A stretch of 64,000 bases of DNA from Sabellastarte sp. h YS-2021 (lineage: Eukaryota > Annelida > Polychaeta > Sabellida > Sabellidae): contig OZ024934.1 of NCBI GenBank assembly GCA_964017235.1, positions 92,780,706 to 92,844,705 of the forward strand. Direction: 5' to 3'. Positions 23,189 through 38,192 of the stretch are shown piece after piece; the stretch's first letter is position 1, and each line of letters opens with the position of its first letter. Under the pieces are notes generated by a model that had not been told where the DNA came from, searched no databases, and saw nothing but the letters and a program-made list of their open reading frames with translations. The position numbers were made by a program, and so were the translations under genes.

Positions 23189-26100
23189 TGGGGCTGCATT
23201 AAGATATACTTAAATTTGGCAAAGTAAGACAAATTTAAGGCTGAAAACCATATTGTTTGCTAGAGCTGGCGCCACTAAATGAGATTCCACAAGAATATTC
23301 CTTAAGAAATACATAACTGGTCCAAAATACATGTATTGGAAGTGCAGGTATCGAGGGGGTGGTCATATGGCACATCAGTCCAAAACCCCACTTAAACTTC
23401 ATCAATCTGGCTCAGATTTTCACAGAAAACTCAGTTCATATCAGACATTGATATTGTATTGGCTTGACTTACTCAGGAAACCAATTAAAAATTTCAATTT
23501 TCCGGGGTCTGGGGCCAGGCTCAGCCCCCCTCAAATTAGGAAATATCAGGTATATCCTAATACAACCAATCTGAAGCTCTTCTTTAATTTTGCATATGTT
23601 TTAGCAATAATTGAGGATATATTAGGCCCATTTGGAGCATTACATCTCTGAAAATAAATTATTTCACCCATATAGTGCTGTAAAAATGGTCAAAAATACA
23701 TGTAAATTACACCAAACCAGTACCAAATGTTGGTCTATAATGCTGAAATTTGGCCAGAATATAAAGTGGCACATACTAAATCTGACTGAACCGGTTTTAA
23801 AATTACATCTGATATAACAGTACCTATAGTTTGGCAATATTGGCTTCAGCTGGCCCCAAATTCGCTTCTGTGGGGCTGCATTAAGATATACTTAAATTTG
23901 GCAAAGTAAGACAAATTTAAGGCTGAAAACCATATTGTTTGCTAGAGCTGGCACCACTAAATGAGATTCCACAAGAATATTCCTTAAGAAATACATAACT
24001 GGTCCAAAATACATGTATTGGAAGTGCAGGTATCGAGGGGGTGGTCATATGGCACATCAGTCCAAAACCCCACTTAAACTTCATCAATCTGGCTCAGATT
24101 TTCACAGGAAACTCAGTTCATATCAGACATTGATATTGTATTGGCTTGACTTACTCAGGAAACCAATTAAAAATTTCAATTTTCCGGGGTCTGGGGCCAG
24201 GCTCAGCCCCCCTCAAATTAGGAAATATCAGGTATATCCTAATACAACCAATCTGAAGCTCTTCTTTAATTTTGCATATGTTTTAACAATAATTGAGGAT
24301 ATATTAGGCCCATTTGGAGCATTACATCTCTGAAAATAAATTATTTCACCGATATAGTGCTGTAAAAATGGTCAAAAATACATGTAAATTACACCAAACC
24401 AGTACCAAATGTTGGTCTATAATGCTGAAATTTGGCCAGAATATAAGGTGGCACATACTAAATCTGACTGAACCGGTTTTAAAATTACATCTGATATAAC
24501 AGTACCTATAGTTTGGCAATATTGGCTTCAGCTGGCCCCAAATTCGCTTCTGTGGGGCTGCATTAAGATATACTTAAATTTGGCAAAGTAAGACAAATTT
24601 AAGGCTGAAAACCATATTGTTTGCTAGAGCTGGCGCCACTAAATGAGATTCCACAAGAATATTCCTTAAGAAATACATAACTGGTCCAAAATACATGTAT
24701 TGGAAGTGCAGGTATCGAGGGGGTGGTCATATGGCACATCAGTCCAAAACCCCACTTAAACTTCATCAATCTGGCTCAGATTTTCACAGAAAACTCAGTT
24801 CATATCAGACATTGATATTGTATTGGCTTGACTTACTCAGGAAACCAATTAAAAATTTCAATTTTCCGGGGTCTGGGGCCAGGCTCAGCCCCCCTCAAAT
24901 TAGGAAATATCAGGTATATCCTAATACAACCAATCTGAAGCTCTTCTTTAATTTTGCATATGTTTTAACAATAATTGAGGATATATTAGGCCCATTTGGA
25001 GCATTACATCTCTGAAAATAAATTGTTTCACCCATATAGTGCTGTAAAAATGGTCAAAAATACATGTAAATTACACCAAACCAGTACCAAATGTTGGTCT
25101 ATAATGCTGAAATTTGGCCAGAATATAAGGTGGCACATACTAAATCTGACTGAACCGGTTTTAAAATTACATCTGATATAACAGTACCTATAGTTTGGCA
25201 ATATTGGCTTCAGCTGGCCCCAAATTCGCTTCTGTGGGGCTGCATTAAGATATACTTAAATTTGGCAAAGTAAGACAAATTTAAGGCTGAAAACCATATT
25301 GTTTGCTAGAGCTGGCGCCACTAAATGAGATTCCACAAGAATATTCCTTAAGAAATACATAACTGGTCCAAAATACATGTATTGGAAGTGCAGGTATCGA
25401 GGGGGTGGTCATATGGCACATCAGTCCAAAACCCCACTTAAACTTCATCAATCTGGCTCAGATTTTCACAGGAAACTCAGTTCATATCAGACATTGATAT
25501 TGTATTGGCTTGACTTACTCAGGAAACCAATTAAAAATTTCAATTTTCCGGGGTCTGGGGCCAGGCTCAGCCCCCCTCAAATTAGGAAATATCAGGTATA
25601 TCCTAATACAACCAATCTGAAGCTCTTCTTTAATTTTGCATATGTTTTAGCAATAATTGAGGATATATTAGGCCCATTTGGAGCATTACATCTCTGAAAA
25701 TAAATTATTTCACCCATATAGTGCTGTAAAAATGGTCAAAAATACATGTAAATTACACCAAACCAGTACCAAATGTTGGTCTATAATGCTGAAATTTGGC
25801 CAGAATATAAAGTGGCACATACTAAATCTGACTGAACCGGTTTTAAAATTACATCTGATATAACAGTACCTATAGTTTGGCAATATTGGCTTCAGCTGGC
25901 CCCAAATTCGCTTCTGTGGGGCTGCATTAAGATATACTTAAATTTGGCAAAGTAAGACAAATTTAAGGCTGAAAACCATATTGTTTGCTAGAGCTGGCAC
26001 CACTAAATGAGATTCCACAAGAATATTCCTTAAGAAATACATAACTGGTCCAAAATACATGTATTGGAAGTGCAGGTATCGAGGGGGTGGTCATATGGCA

Positions 26101-29100
26101 CATCAGTCCAAAACCCCACTTAAACTTCATCAATCTGGCTCAGATTTTCACAGGAAACTCAGTTCATATCAGACATTGATATTGTATTGGCTTGACTTAC
26201 TCAGGAAACCAATTAAAAATTTCAATTTTCCGGGGTCTGGGGCCAGGCTCAGCCCCCCTCAAATTAGGAAATATCAGGTATATCCTAATACAACCAATCT
26301 GAAGCTCTTCTTTAATTTTGCACATGTTTTAACAATAATTGAGGATATATTAGGCCCATTTGGAGCATTACATCTCTGAAAATAAATTATTTCACCCATA
26401 TAGTGCTGTAAAAATGGTCAAAAATACATGTAAATTACACCAAACCAGTACCAAATGTTGGTCTATAATGCTGAAATTTGGCCAGAATATAAGGTGGCAC
26501 ATACTAAATCTGACTGAACCGGTTTTAAAATTACATCTGATATAACAGTACCTATAGTTTGGCAATATTGGCTTCAGCTGGCCCCAAATTCGCTTCTGTG
26601 GGGCTGCATTAAGATATACTTAAATTTGGCAAAGTAAGACAAATTTAAGGCTGAAAACCATATTGTTTGCTAGAGCTGGCGCCACTAAATGAGATTCCAC
26701 AAGAATATTCCTTAAGAAATACATAACTGGTCCAAAATACATGTATTGGAAGTGCAGGTATCGAGGGGGTGGTCATATGGCACATCAGTCCAAAACCCCA
26801 CTTAAACTTCATCAATCTGGCTCAGATTTTCACAGAAAACTCAGTTCATATCAGACATTGATATTGTATTGGCTTGACTTACTCAGGAAACCAATTAAAA
26901 ATTTCAATTTTCCGGGGTCTGGGGCCAGGCTCAGCCCCCCTCAAATTAGGAAATATCAGGTATATCCTAATACAACCAATCTGAAGCTCTTCTTTAATTT
27001 TGCATATGTTTTAGCAATAATTGAGGATATATTAGGCCCATTTGGAGCATTACATCTCTGAAAATAAATTATTTCACCCATATAGTGCTGTAAAAATGGT
27101 CAAAAATACATGTAAATTACACCAAACCAGTACCAAATGTTGGTCTATAATGCTGAAATTTGGCCAGAATATAAAGTGGCACATACTAAATCTGACTGAA
27201 CCGGTTTTAAAATTACATCTGATATAACAGTACCTATAGTTTGGCAATATTGGCTTCAGCTGGCCCCAAATTCGCTTCTGTGGGGCTGCATTAAGATATA
27301 CTTAAATTTGGCAAAGTAAGACAAATTTAAGGCTGAAAACCATATTGTTTGCTAGAGCTGGCACCACTAAATGAGATTCCACAAGAATATTCCTTAAGAA
27401 ATACATAACTGGTCCAAAATACATGTATTGGAAGTGCAGGTATCGAGGGGGTGGTCATATGGCACATCAGTCCAAAACCCCACTTAAACTTCATCAATCT
27501 GGCTCAGATTTTCACAGGAAACTCAGTTCATATCAGACATTGATATTGTATTGGCTTGACTTACTCAGGAAACCAATTAAAAATTTCAATTTTCCGGGGT
27601 CTGGGGCCAGGCTCAGCCCCCCTCAAATTAGGAAATATCAGGTATATCCTAATACAACCAATCTGAAGCTCTTCTTTAATTTTGCATATGTTTTAACAAT
27701 AATTGAGGATATATTAGGCCCATTTGGAGCATTACATCTCTGAAAATAAATTATTTCACCGATATAGTGCTGTAAAAATGGTCAAAAATACATGTAAATT
27801 ACACCAAACCAGTACCAAATGTTGGTCTATAATGCTGAAATTTGGCCAGAATATAAGGTGGCACATACTAAATCTGACTGAACCGGTTTTAAAATTACAT
27901 CTGATATAACAGTACCTATAGTTTGGCAATATTGGCTTCAGCTGGCCCCAAATTCGCTTCTGTGGGGCTGCATTAAGATATACTTAAATTTGGCAAAGTA
28001 AGACAAATTTAAGGCTGAAAACCATATTGTTTGCTAGAGCTGGCGCCACTAAATGAGATTCCACAAGAATATTCCTTAAGAAATACATAACTGGTCCAAA
28101 ATACATGTATTGGAAGTGCAGGTATCGAGGGGGTGGTCATATGGCACATCAGTCCAAAACCCCACTTAAACTTCATCAATCTGGCTCAGATTTTCACAGA
28201 AAACTCAGTTCATATCAGACATTGATATTGTATTGGCTTGACTTACTCAGGAAACCAATTAAAAATTTCAATTTTCCGGGGTCTGGGGCCAGGCTCAGCC
28301 CCCCTCAAATTAGGAAATATCAGGTATATCCTAATACAACCAATCTGAAGCTCTTCTTTAATTTTGCATATGTTTTAACAATAATTGAGGATATATTAGG
28401 CCCATTTGGAGCATTACATCTCTGAAAATAAATTGTTTCACCCATATAGTGCTGTAAAAATGGTCAAAAATACATGTAAATTACACCAAACCAGTACCAA
28501 ATGTTGGTCTATAATGCTGAAATTTGGCCAGAATATAAGGTGGCACATACTAAATCTGACTGAACCGGTTTTAAAATTACATCTGATATAACAGTACCTA
28601 TAGTTTGGCAATATTGGCTTCAGCTGGCCCCAAATTCGCTTCTGTGGGGCTGCATTAAGATATACTTAAATTTGGCAAAGTAAGACAAATTTAAGGCTGA
28701 AAACCATATTGTTTGCTAGAGCTGGCGCCACTAAATGAGATTCCACAAGAATATTCCTTAAGAAATACATAACTGGTCCAAAATACATGTATTGGAAGTG
28801 CAGGTATCGAGGGGGTGGTCATATGGCACATCAGTCCAAAACCCCACTTAAACTTCATCAATCTGGCTCAGATTTTCACAGGAAACTCAGTTCATATCAG
28901 ACATTGATATTGTATTGGCTTGACTTACTCAGGAAACCAATTAAAAATTTCAATTTTCCGGGGTCTGGGGCCAGGCTCAGCCCCCCTCAAATTAGGAAAT
29001 ATCAGGTATATCCTAATACAACCAATCTGAAGCTCTTCTTTAATTTTGCATATGTTTTAGCAATAATTGAGGATATATTAGGCCCATTTGGAGCATTACA

Positions 29101-30008
29101 TCTCTGAAAATAAATTATTTCACCCATATAGTGCTGTAAAAATGGTCAAAAATACATGTAAATTACACCAAACCAGTACCAAATGTTGGTCTATAATGCT
29201 GAAATTTGGCCAGAATATAAAGTGGCACATACTAAATCTGACTGAACCGGTTTTAAAATTACATCTGATATAACAGTACCTATAGTTTGGCAATATTGGC
29301 TTCAGCTGGCCCCAAATTCGCTTCTGTGGGGCTGCATTAAGATATACTTAAATTTGGCAAAGTAAGACAAATTTAAGGCTGAAAACCATATTGTTTGCTA
29401 GAGCTGGCACCACTAAATGAGATTCCACAAGAATATTCCTTAAGAAATACATAACTGGTCCAAAATACATGTATTGGAAGTGCAGGTATCGAGGGGGTGG
29501 TCATATGGCACATCAGTCCAAAACCCCACTTAAACTTCATCAATCTGGCTCAGATTTTCACAGGAAACTCAGTTCATATCAGACATTGATATTGTATTGG
29601 CTTGACTTACTCAGGAAACCAATTAAAAATTTCAATTTTCCGGGGTCTGGGGCCAGGCTCAGCCCCCCTCAAATTAGGAAATATCAGGTATATCCTAATA
29701 CAACCAATCTGAAGCTCTTCTTTAATTTTGCACATGTTTTAACAATAATTGAGGATATATTAGGCCCATTTGGAGCATTACATCTCTGAAAATAAATTAT
29801 TTCACCCATATAGTGCTGTAAAAATGGTCAAAAATACATGTAAATTACACCAAACCAGTACCAAATGTTGGTCTATAATGCTGAAATTTGGCCAGAATAT
29901 AAGGTGGCACATACTAAATCTGACTGAACCGGTTTTAAAATTACATCTGATATAACAGTACCTATAGTTTGGCAATATTGGCTTCAGCTGGCCCCAAATT
30001 CGCTTCTG
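23189..30008. repeat. Pentameric higher-order repeat, two copies (units 35-39 and 40-44)
   Basis: Five units in a fixed order repeat with a 3410-bp period (23189-26598 and 26599-30008). They are: G238A+G416+G577A; G83A+C481G; G238A+A473G; G416+G577A; G83A+C407. G238A (cacagaaaac) was seen only in units 35, 37, 40 and 42. I saw no marker that breaks the match between the two copies. Confidence 0.87.
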
Positions 30009-31372
30009 TGGGGCTGCATTAAGATATACTTAAATTTGGCAAAGTAAGACAAATTTAAGGCTGAAAACCATATTGTTTGCTAGAGCTGGCGCCACTAAAT
30101 GAGATTCCACAAGAATATTCCTTAAGAAATACATAACTGGTCCAAAATACATGTATTGGAAGTGCAGGTATCGAGGGGGTGGTCATATGGCACATCAGTC
30201 CAAAACCCCACTTAAACTTCATCAATCTGGCTCAGATTTTCACAGGAAACTCAGTTCATATCAGACATTGATATTGTATTGGCTTGACTTACTCAGGAAA
30301 CCAATTAAAAATTTCAATTTTCCGGGGTCTGGGGCCAGGCTCAGCCCCCCTCAAATTAGGAAATATCAGGTATATCCTAATACAACCAATCTGAAGCTCT
30401 TCTTTAATTTTGCATATGTTTTAACAATAATTGAGGATATATTAGGCCCATTTGGAGCATTACATCTCTGAAAATAAATTATTTCACCCATATAGTGCTG
30501 TAAAAATGGTCAAAAATACATGTAAATTACACCAAACCAGTACCAAATGTTGGTCTATAATGCTGAAATTTGGCCAGAATATAAGGTGGCACATACTAAA
30601 TCTGACTGAACCGGTTTTAAAATTACATCTGATATAACAGTACCTATAGTTTGGCAATATTGGCTTCAGCTGGCCCCAAATTCGCTTCTGTGGGGCTGCA
30701 TTAAGATATACTTAAATTTGGCAAAGTAAGACAAATTTAAGGCTGAAAACCATATTGTTTGCTAGAGCTGGCGCCACTAAATGAGATTCCACAAGAATAT
30801 TCCTTAAGAAATACATAACTGGTCCAAAATACATGTATTGGAAGTGCAGGTATCGAGGGGGTGGTCATATGGCACATCAGTCCAAAACCCCACTTAAACT
30901 TCATCAATCTGGCTCAGATTTTCACAGGAAACTCAGTTCATATCAGACATTGATATTGTATTGGCTTGACTTACTCAGGAAACCAATTAAAAATTTCAAT
31001 TTTCCGGGGTCTGGGGCTAGGCTCAGCCCCCCTCAAATTAGGAAATATCAGGTATATCCTAATACAACCAATCTGAAGCTCTTCTTTAATTTTGCACATG
31101 TTTTAGCAATAATTGAGGATATATTAGGCCCATTTGGAGCATTACATCTCTGAAAATAAATTATTTCACCCATATAGTGCTGTAAAAATGGTCAAAAATA
31201 CATGTAAATTACACCAAACCAGTACCAAATGTTGGTCTATAATGCTGAAATTTGGCCAGAATATAAGGTGGCACATACTAAATCTGACTGAACCGGTTTT
31301 AAAATTACATCTGATATAACAGTACCTATAGTTTGGCAATATTGGCTTCAGCTGGCCCCAAATTCGCTTCTG

Positions 31373-34300
31373 TGGGGCTGCATTAAGATATACTTAAATT
31401 TGGCAAAGTAAGACAAATTTAAGGCTGAAAACCATATTGTTTGCTAGAGCTGGCGCCACTAAATGAGATTCCACAAGAATATTCCTTAAGAAATACATAA
31501 CTGGTCCAAAATACATGTATTGGAAGTGCAGGTATCGAGGGGGTGGTCATATGGCACATCAGTCCAAAACCCCACTTAAACTTCATCAATCTGGCTCAGA
31601 TTTTCACAGGAAACTCAGTTCATATCAGACATTGATATTGTATTGGCTTGACTTACTCAGGAAACCAATTAAAAATTTCAATTTTCCGGGGTCTGGGGCC
31701 AGGCTCAGCCCCCCTCAAATTAGGAAATATCAGGTATATCCTAATACAACCAATCTGAAGCTCTTCTTTAATTTTGCATATGTTTTAACAATAATTGAGG
31801 ATATATTAGGCCCATTTGGAGCATTACATCTCTGAAAATAAATTATTTCACCCATATAGTGCTGTAAAAATGGTCAAAAATACATGTAAATTACACCAAA
31901 CCAGTACCAAATGTTGGTCTATAATGCTGAAATTTGGCCAGAATATAAGGTGGCACATACTAAATCTGACTGAACCGGTTTTAAAATTACATCTGATATA
32001 ACAGTACCTATAGTTTGGCAATATTGGCTTCAGCTGGCCCCAAATTCGCTTCTGTGGGGCTGCATTAAGATATACTTAAATTTGGCAAAGTAAGACAAAT
32101 TTAAGGCTGAAAACCATATTGTTTGCTAGAGCTGGCGCCACTAAATGAGATTCCACAAGAATATTCCTTAAGAAATACATAACTGGTCCAAAATACATGT
32201 ATTGGAAGTGCAGGTATCGAGGGGGTGGTCATATGGCACATCAGTCCAAAACCCCACTTAAACTTCATCAATCTGGCTCAGATTTTCACAGGAAACTCAG
32301 TTCATATCAGACATTGATATTGTATTGGCTTGACTTACTCAGGAAACCAATTAAAAATTTCAATTTTCCGGGGTCTGGGGCCAGGCTCAGCCCCCCTCAA
32401 ATTAGGAAATATCAGGTATATCCTAATGCAACCAATCTGAAGCTCTTCTTTAATTTTGCATATGTTTTAGCAATAATTGAGGATATATTAGGCCCATTTG
32501 GAGCATTACATCTCTGAAAATAAATTATTTCACCCATATAGTGCTGTAAAAATGGTCAAAAATACATGTAAATTACACCAAACCAGTACCAAATGTTGGT
32601 CTATAATGCTGAAATTTGGCAAGAATATAAAGTGGCACATACTAAATCTGACTGAACCGGTTTTAAAATTACATCTGATATAACAGTACCTATAGTTTGG
32701 CAATATTGGCTTCAGCTGGCCCCAAATTCGCTTCTGTGGGGCTGCATTAAGATATACTTAAATTTGGCAAAGTAAGACAAATTTAAGGCTGAAAACCATA
32801 TTGTTTGCTAGAGCTGGCGCCACTAAATGAGATTCCACAAGAATATTCCTTAAGAAATACATAACTGGTCCAAAATACATGTATTGGAAGTGCAGGTATC
32901 GAGGGGGTGGTCATATGGCACATCAGTCCAAAACCCCACTTAAACTTCATCAATCTGGCTCAGATTTTCACAGGAAACTCAGTTCATATCAGACATTGAT
33001 ATTGTATTGGCTTGACTTACTCAGGAAACCAATTAAAAATTTCAATTTTCCGGGGTCTGGGGCCAGGCTCAGCCCCCCTCAAATTAGGAAATATCAGGTA
33101 TATCCTAATACAACCAATCTGAAGCTCTTCTTTAATTTTGCATATGTTTTAGCAATAATTGAGGATATATTAGGCCCATTTGGAGCATTACATCTCTGAA
33201 AATAAATTATTTCACCCATATAGTGCTGTAAAAATGGTCAAAAATACATGTAAATTACACCAAACCAGTACCAAATGTTGGTCTATAATGCTGAAATTTG
33301 GCCAGAATATAAAGTGGCACATACTAAATCTGACTGAACCGGTTTTAAAATTACATCTGATATAACAGTACCTATAGTTTGGCAATATTGGCTTCAGCTG
33401 GCCCCAAATTCGCTTCTGTGGGGCTGCATTAAGATATACTTAAATTTGGCAAAGTAAGACAAATTTAAGGCTGAAAACCATATTGTTTGCTAGAGCTGGC
33501 ACCACTAAATGAGATTCCACAAGAATATTCCTTAAGAAATACATAACTGGTCCAAAATACATGTATTGGAAGTGCAGGTATCGAGGGGGTGGTCATATGG
33601 CACATCAGTCCAAAACCCCACTTAAACTTCATCAATCTGGCTCAGATTTTCACAGGAAACTCAGTTCATATCAGACATTGATATTGTATTGGCTTGACTT
33701 ACTCAGGAAACCAATTAAAAATTTCAATTTTCCGGGGTCTGGGGCCAGGCTCAGCCCCCCTCAAATTAGGAAATATCAGGTATATCCTAATACAACCAAT
33801 CTGAAGCTCTTCTTTAATTTTGCACATGTTTTAACAATAATTGAGGATATATTAGGCCCATTTGGAGCATTACATCTCTGAAAATAAATTATTTCACCCA
33901 TATAGTGCTGTAAAAATGGTCAAAAATACATGTAAATTACACCAAACCAGTACCAAATGTTGGTCTATAATGCTGAAATTTGGCCAGAATATAAGGTGGC
34001 ACATACTAAATCTGACTGAACCGGTTTTAAAATTACATCTGATATAACAGTACCTATAGTTTGGCAATATTGGCTTCAGCTGGCCCCAAATTCGCTTCTG
34101 TGGGGCTGCATTAAGATATACTTAAATTTGGCAAAGTAAGACAAATTTAAGGCTGAAAACCATATTGTTTGCTAGAGCTGGCGCCACTAAATGAGATTCC
34201 ACAAGAATATTCCTTAAGAAATACATAACTGGTCCAAAATACATGTATTGGAAGTGCAGGTATCGAGGGGGTGGTCATATGGCACATCAGTCCAAAACCC

Positions 34301-34782
34301 CACTTAAACTTCATCAATCTGGCTCAGATTTTCACAGGAAACTCAGTTCATATCAGACATTGATATTGTATTGGCTTGACTTACTCAGGAAACCAATTAA
34401 AAATTTCAATTTTCCGGGGTCTGGGGCCAGGCTCAGCCCCCCTCAAATTAGGAAATATCAGGTATATCCTAATACAACCAATCTGAAGCTCTTCTTTAAT
34501 TTTGCATATGTTTTAACAATAATTGAGGATATATTAGGCCCATTTGGAGCATTACATCTCTGAAAATAAATTATTTCACCCATATAGTGCTGTAAAAATG
34601 GTCAAAAATACATGTAAATTACACCAAACCAGTACCAAATGTTGGTCTATAATGCTGAAATTTGGCCAGAATATAAGGTGGCACATACTAAATCTGACTG
34701 AACCGGTTTTAAAATTACATCTGATATAACAGTACCTATAGTTTGGCAATATTGGCTTCAGCTGGCCCCAAATTCGCTTCTG
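31373..34782. repeat. Five-unit block, units 47-51, matched by units 60-64
   Basis: The order is: plain; A374G+C567A+G577A; G416+G577A; G83A+C407; plain. The same order occurs at 40238-43647, 8865 bp away (13 units less 1 bp). The main difference is that unit 49 lacks the G131A+T148C pair that its partner unit 62 carries. Confidence 0.78.
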
Positions 34783-37700
34783 TGGGGCTGCATTAAGATA
34801 TACTTAAATTTGGCAAAGTAAGACAAATTTAAGGCTGAAAAGCATATTGTTTGCTAGAGCTGGCGCCACTAAATGAGATTCCACAAGAATATTCCTTAAG
34901 AAATACATAACTGGTCCAAAATACATGTATTGGAAGTGCAGGTATCGAGGGGGTGGTCATATGGCACATCAGTCCAAAACCCCACTTAAACTTCATCAAT
35001 CTGGCTCAGATTTTCACAGGAAACTCAGTTCATATCAGACATTGATATTGTATTGGCTTGACTTACTCAGGAAACCAATTAAAAATTTCAATTTTCCGGG
35101 GTCTGGGGCTAGGCTCAGCCCCCCTCAAATTAGGAAATATCAGGTATATCCTAATACAACCAATCTGAAGCTCTTCTTTAATTTTGCACATGTTTTAGCA
35201 ATAATTGAGGATATATTAGGCCCATTTGGAGCATTACATCTCTGAAAATAAATTATTTCACCCATATAGTGCTGTAAAAATGGTCAAAAATACATGTAAA
35301 TTACACCAAACCAGTACCAAATGTTGGTCTATAATGCTGAAATTTGGCCAGAATATAAGGTGGCACATACTAAATCTGACTGAACCGGTTTTAAAATTAC
35401 ATCTGATATAACAGTACCTATAGTTTGGCAATATTGGCTTCAGCTGGCCCCAAATTCGCTTCTGTGGGGCTGCATTAAGATATACTTAAATTTGGCAAAG
35501 TAAGACAAATTTAAGGCTGAAAACCATATTGTTTGCTAGAGCTGGCGCCACTAAATGAGATTCCACAAGAATATTCCTTAAGAAATACATAACTGGTCCA
35601 AAATACATGTATTGGAAGTGCAGGTATCGAGGGGGTGGTCATATGGCACATCAGTCCAAAACCCCACTTAAACTTCATCAATCTGGCTCAGATTTTCACA
35701 GGAAACTCAGTTCATATCAGACATTGATATTGTATGGGCTTGACTTACTCAGGAAACCAATTAAAAATTTCAATTTTCCGGGGTCTGGGGCCAGGCTCAG
35801 CCCCCCTCAAATTAGGAAATATCAGGTATATCCTAATACAACCAATCTGAAGCTCTTCTTTAATTTTGCATATGTTTTAGCAATAATTGAGGATATATTA
35901 GGCCCATTTGGAGCATTACATCTCTGAAAATAAATTATTTCACCCATATAGTGCTGTAAAAATGGTCAAAAATACATGTAAATTACACCAAACCAGTACC
36001 AAATGTTGGTCTATAATGCTGAAATTTGGCCAGAATATAAAGTGGCACATACTAAATCTGACTGAACCGGTTTTAAAATTACATCTGATATAACAGTACC
36101 TATAGTTTGGCAATATTGGCTTCAGCTGGCCCCAAATTCGCTTCTGTGGGGCTGCATTAAGATATACTTAAATTTGGCAAAGTAAGACAAATTTAAGGCT
36201 GAAAACCATATTGTTTGCTAGAGCTGGCACCACTAAATGAGATTCCACAAGAATATTCCTTAAGAAATACATAACTGGTCCAAAATACATGTATTGGAAG
36301 TGCAGGTATCGAGGGGGTGGTCATATGGCACATCAGTCCAAAACCCCACTTAAACTTCATCAATCTGGCTCAGATTTTCACAGGAAACTCAGTTCATATC
36401 AGACATTGATATTGTATTGGCTTGACTTACTCAGGAAACCAATTAAAAATTTCAATTTTCCGGGGTCTGGGGCCAGGCTCAGCCCCCCTCAAATTAGGAA
36501 ATATCAGGTATATCCTAATACAACCAATCTGAAGCTCTTCTTTAATTTTGCACATGTTTTAACAATAATTGAGGATATATTAGGCCCATTTGGAGCATTA
36601 CATCTCTGAAAATAAATTATTTCACCCATATAGTGCTGTAAAAATGGTCAAAAATACATGTAAATTACACCAAACCAGTACCAAATGTTGGTCTATAATG
36701 CTGAAATTTGGCCAGAATATAAGGTGGCACATACTAAATCTGACTGAACCGGTTTTAAAATTACATCTGATATAACAGTACCTATAGTTTGGCAATATTG
36801 GCTTCAGCTGGCCCCAAATTCGCTTCTGTGGGGCTGCATTAAGATATACTTAAATTTGGCAAAGTAAGACAAATTTAAGGCTGAAAACCATATTGTTTGC
36901 TAGAGCTGGCGCCACTAAATGAGATTCCACAAGAATATTCCTTAAGAAATACATAACTGGTCCAAAATACATGTATTGGAAGTGCAGGTATCGAGGGGGT
37001 GGTCATATGGCACATCAGTCCAAAACCCCACTTAAACTTCATCAATCTGGCTCAGATTTTCACAGGAAACTCAGTTCATATCAGACATTGATATTGTATT
37101 GGCTTGACTTACTCAGGAAACCAATTAAAAATTTCAATTTTCCGGGGTCTGGGGCCAGGCTCAGCCCCCCTCAAATTAGGAAATATCAGGTATATCCTAA
37201 TACAACCAATCTGAAGCTCTTCTTTAATTTTGCATATGTTTTAACAATAATTGAGGATATATTAGGCCCATTTGGAGCATTACATCTCTGAAAATAAATT
37301 ATTTCACCCATATAGTGCTGTAAAAATGGTCAAAAATACATGTAAATTACACCAAACCAGTACCAAATGTTGGTCTATAATGCTGAAATTTGGCCAGAAT
37401 ATAAGGTGGCACATACTAAATCTGACTGAACCGGTTTTAAAATTACATCTGATATAACAGTACCTATAGTTTGGCAATATTGGCTTCAGCTGGCCCCAAA
37501 TTCGCTTCTGTGGGGCTGCATTAAGATATACTTAAATTTGGCAAAGTAAGACAAATTTAAGGCTGAAAAGCATATTGTTTGCTAGAGCTGGCGCCACTAA
37601 ATGAGATTCCACAAGAATATTCCTTAAGAAATACATAACTGGTCCAAAATACATGTATTGGAAGTGCAGGTATCGAGGGGGTGGTCATATGGCACATCAG

Positions 37701-38192
37701 TCCAAAACCCCACTTAAACTTCATCAATCTGGCTCAGATTTTCACAGGAAACTCAGTTCATATCAGACATTGATATTGTATTGGCTTGACTTACTCAGGA
37801 AACCAATTAAAAATTTCAATTTTCCGGGGTCTGGGGCTAGGCTCAGCCCCCCTCAAATTAGAAAATATCAGGTATATCCTAATACAACCAATCTGAAGCT
37901 CTTCTTTAATTTTGCACATGTTTTAGCAATAATTGAGGATATATTAGGCCCATTTGGAGCATTACATCTCTGAAAATAAATTATTTCACCCATATAGTGC
38001 TGTAAAAATGGTCAAAAATACATGTAAATTACACCAAACCAGTACCAAATGTTGGTCTATAATGCTGAAATTTGGCCAGAATATAAGGTGGCACATACTA
38101 AATCTGACTGAACCGGTTTTAAAATTACATCTGATATAACAGTACCTATAGTTTGGCAATATTGGCTTCAGCTGGCCCCAAATTCGCTTCTG
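32737..38192. repeat. Tetrameric higher-order repeat, two copies (units 49-52 and 53-56)
   Basis: The order is G416+G577A; G83A+C407; plain; C60G+C328T+C407+G416. It repeats with a 2728-bp period (32737-35464 and 35465-38192). Units 43-46 (28645-31372) have the same order but lack C60G, so they look like an older or separately converted copy. Unit 53 adds a private T-to-G change near 35736 (tgtatgggc). Confidence 0.8.
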
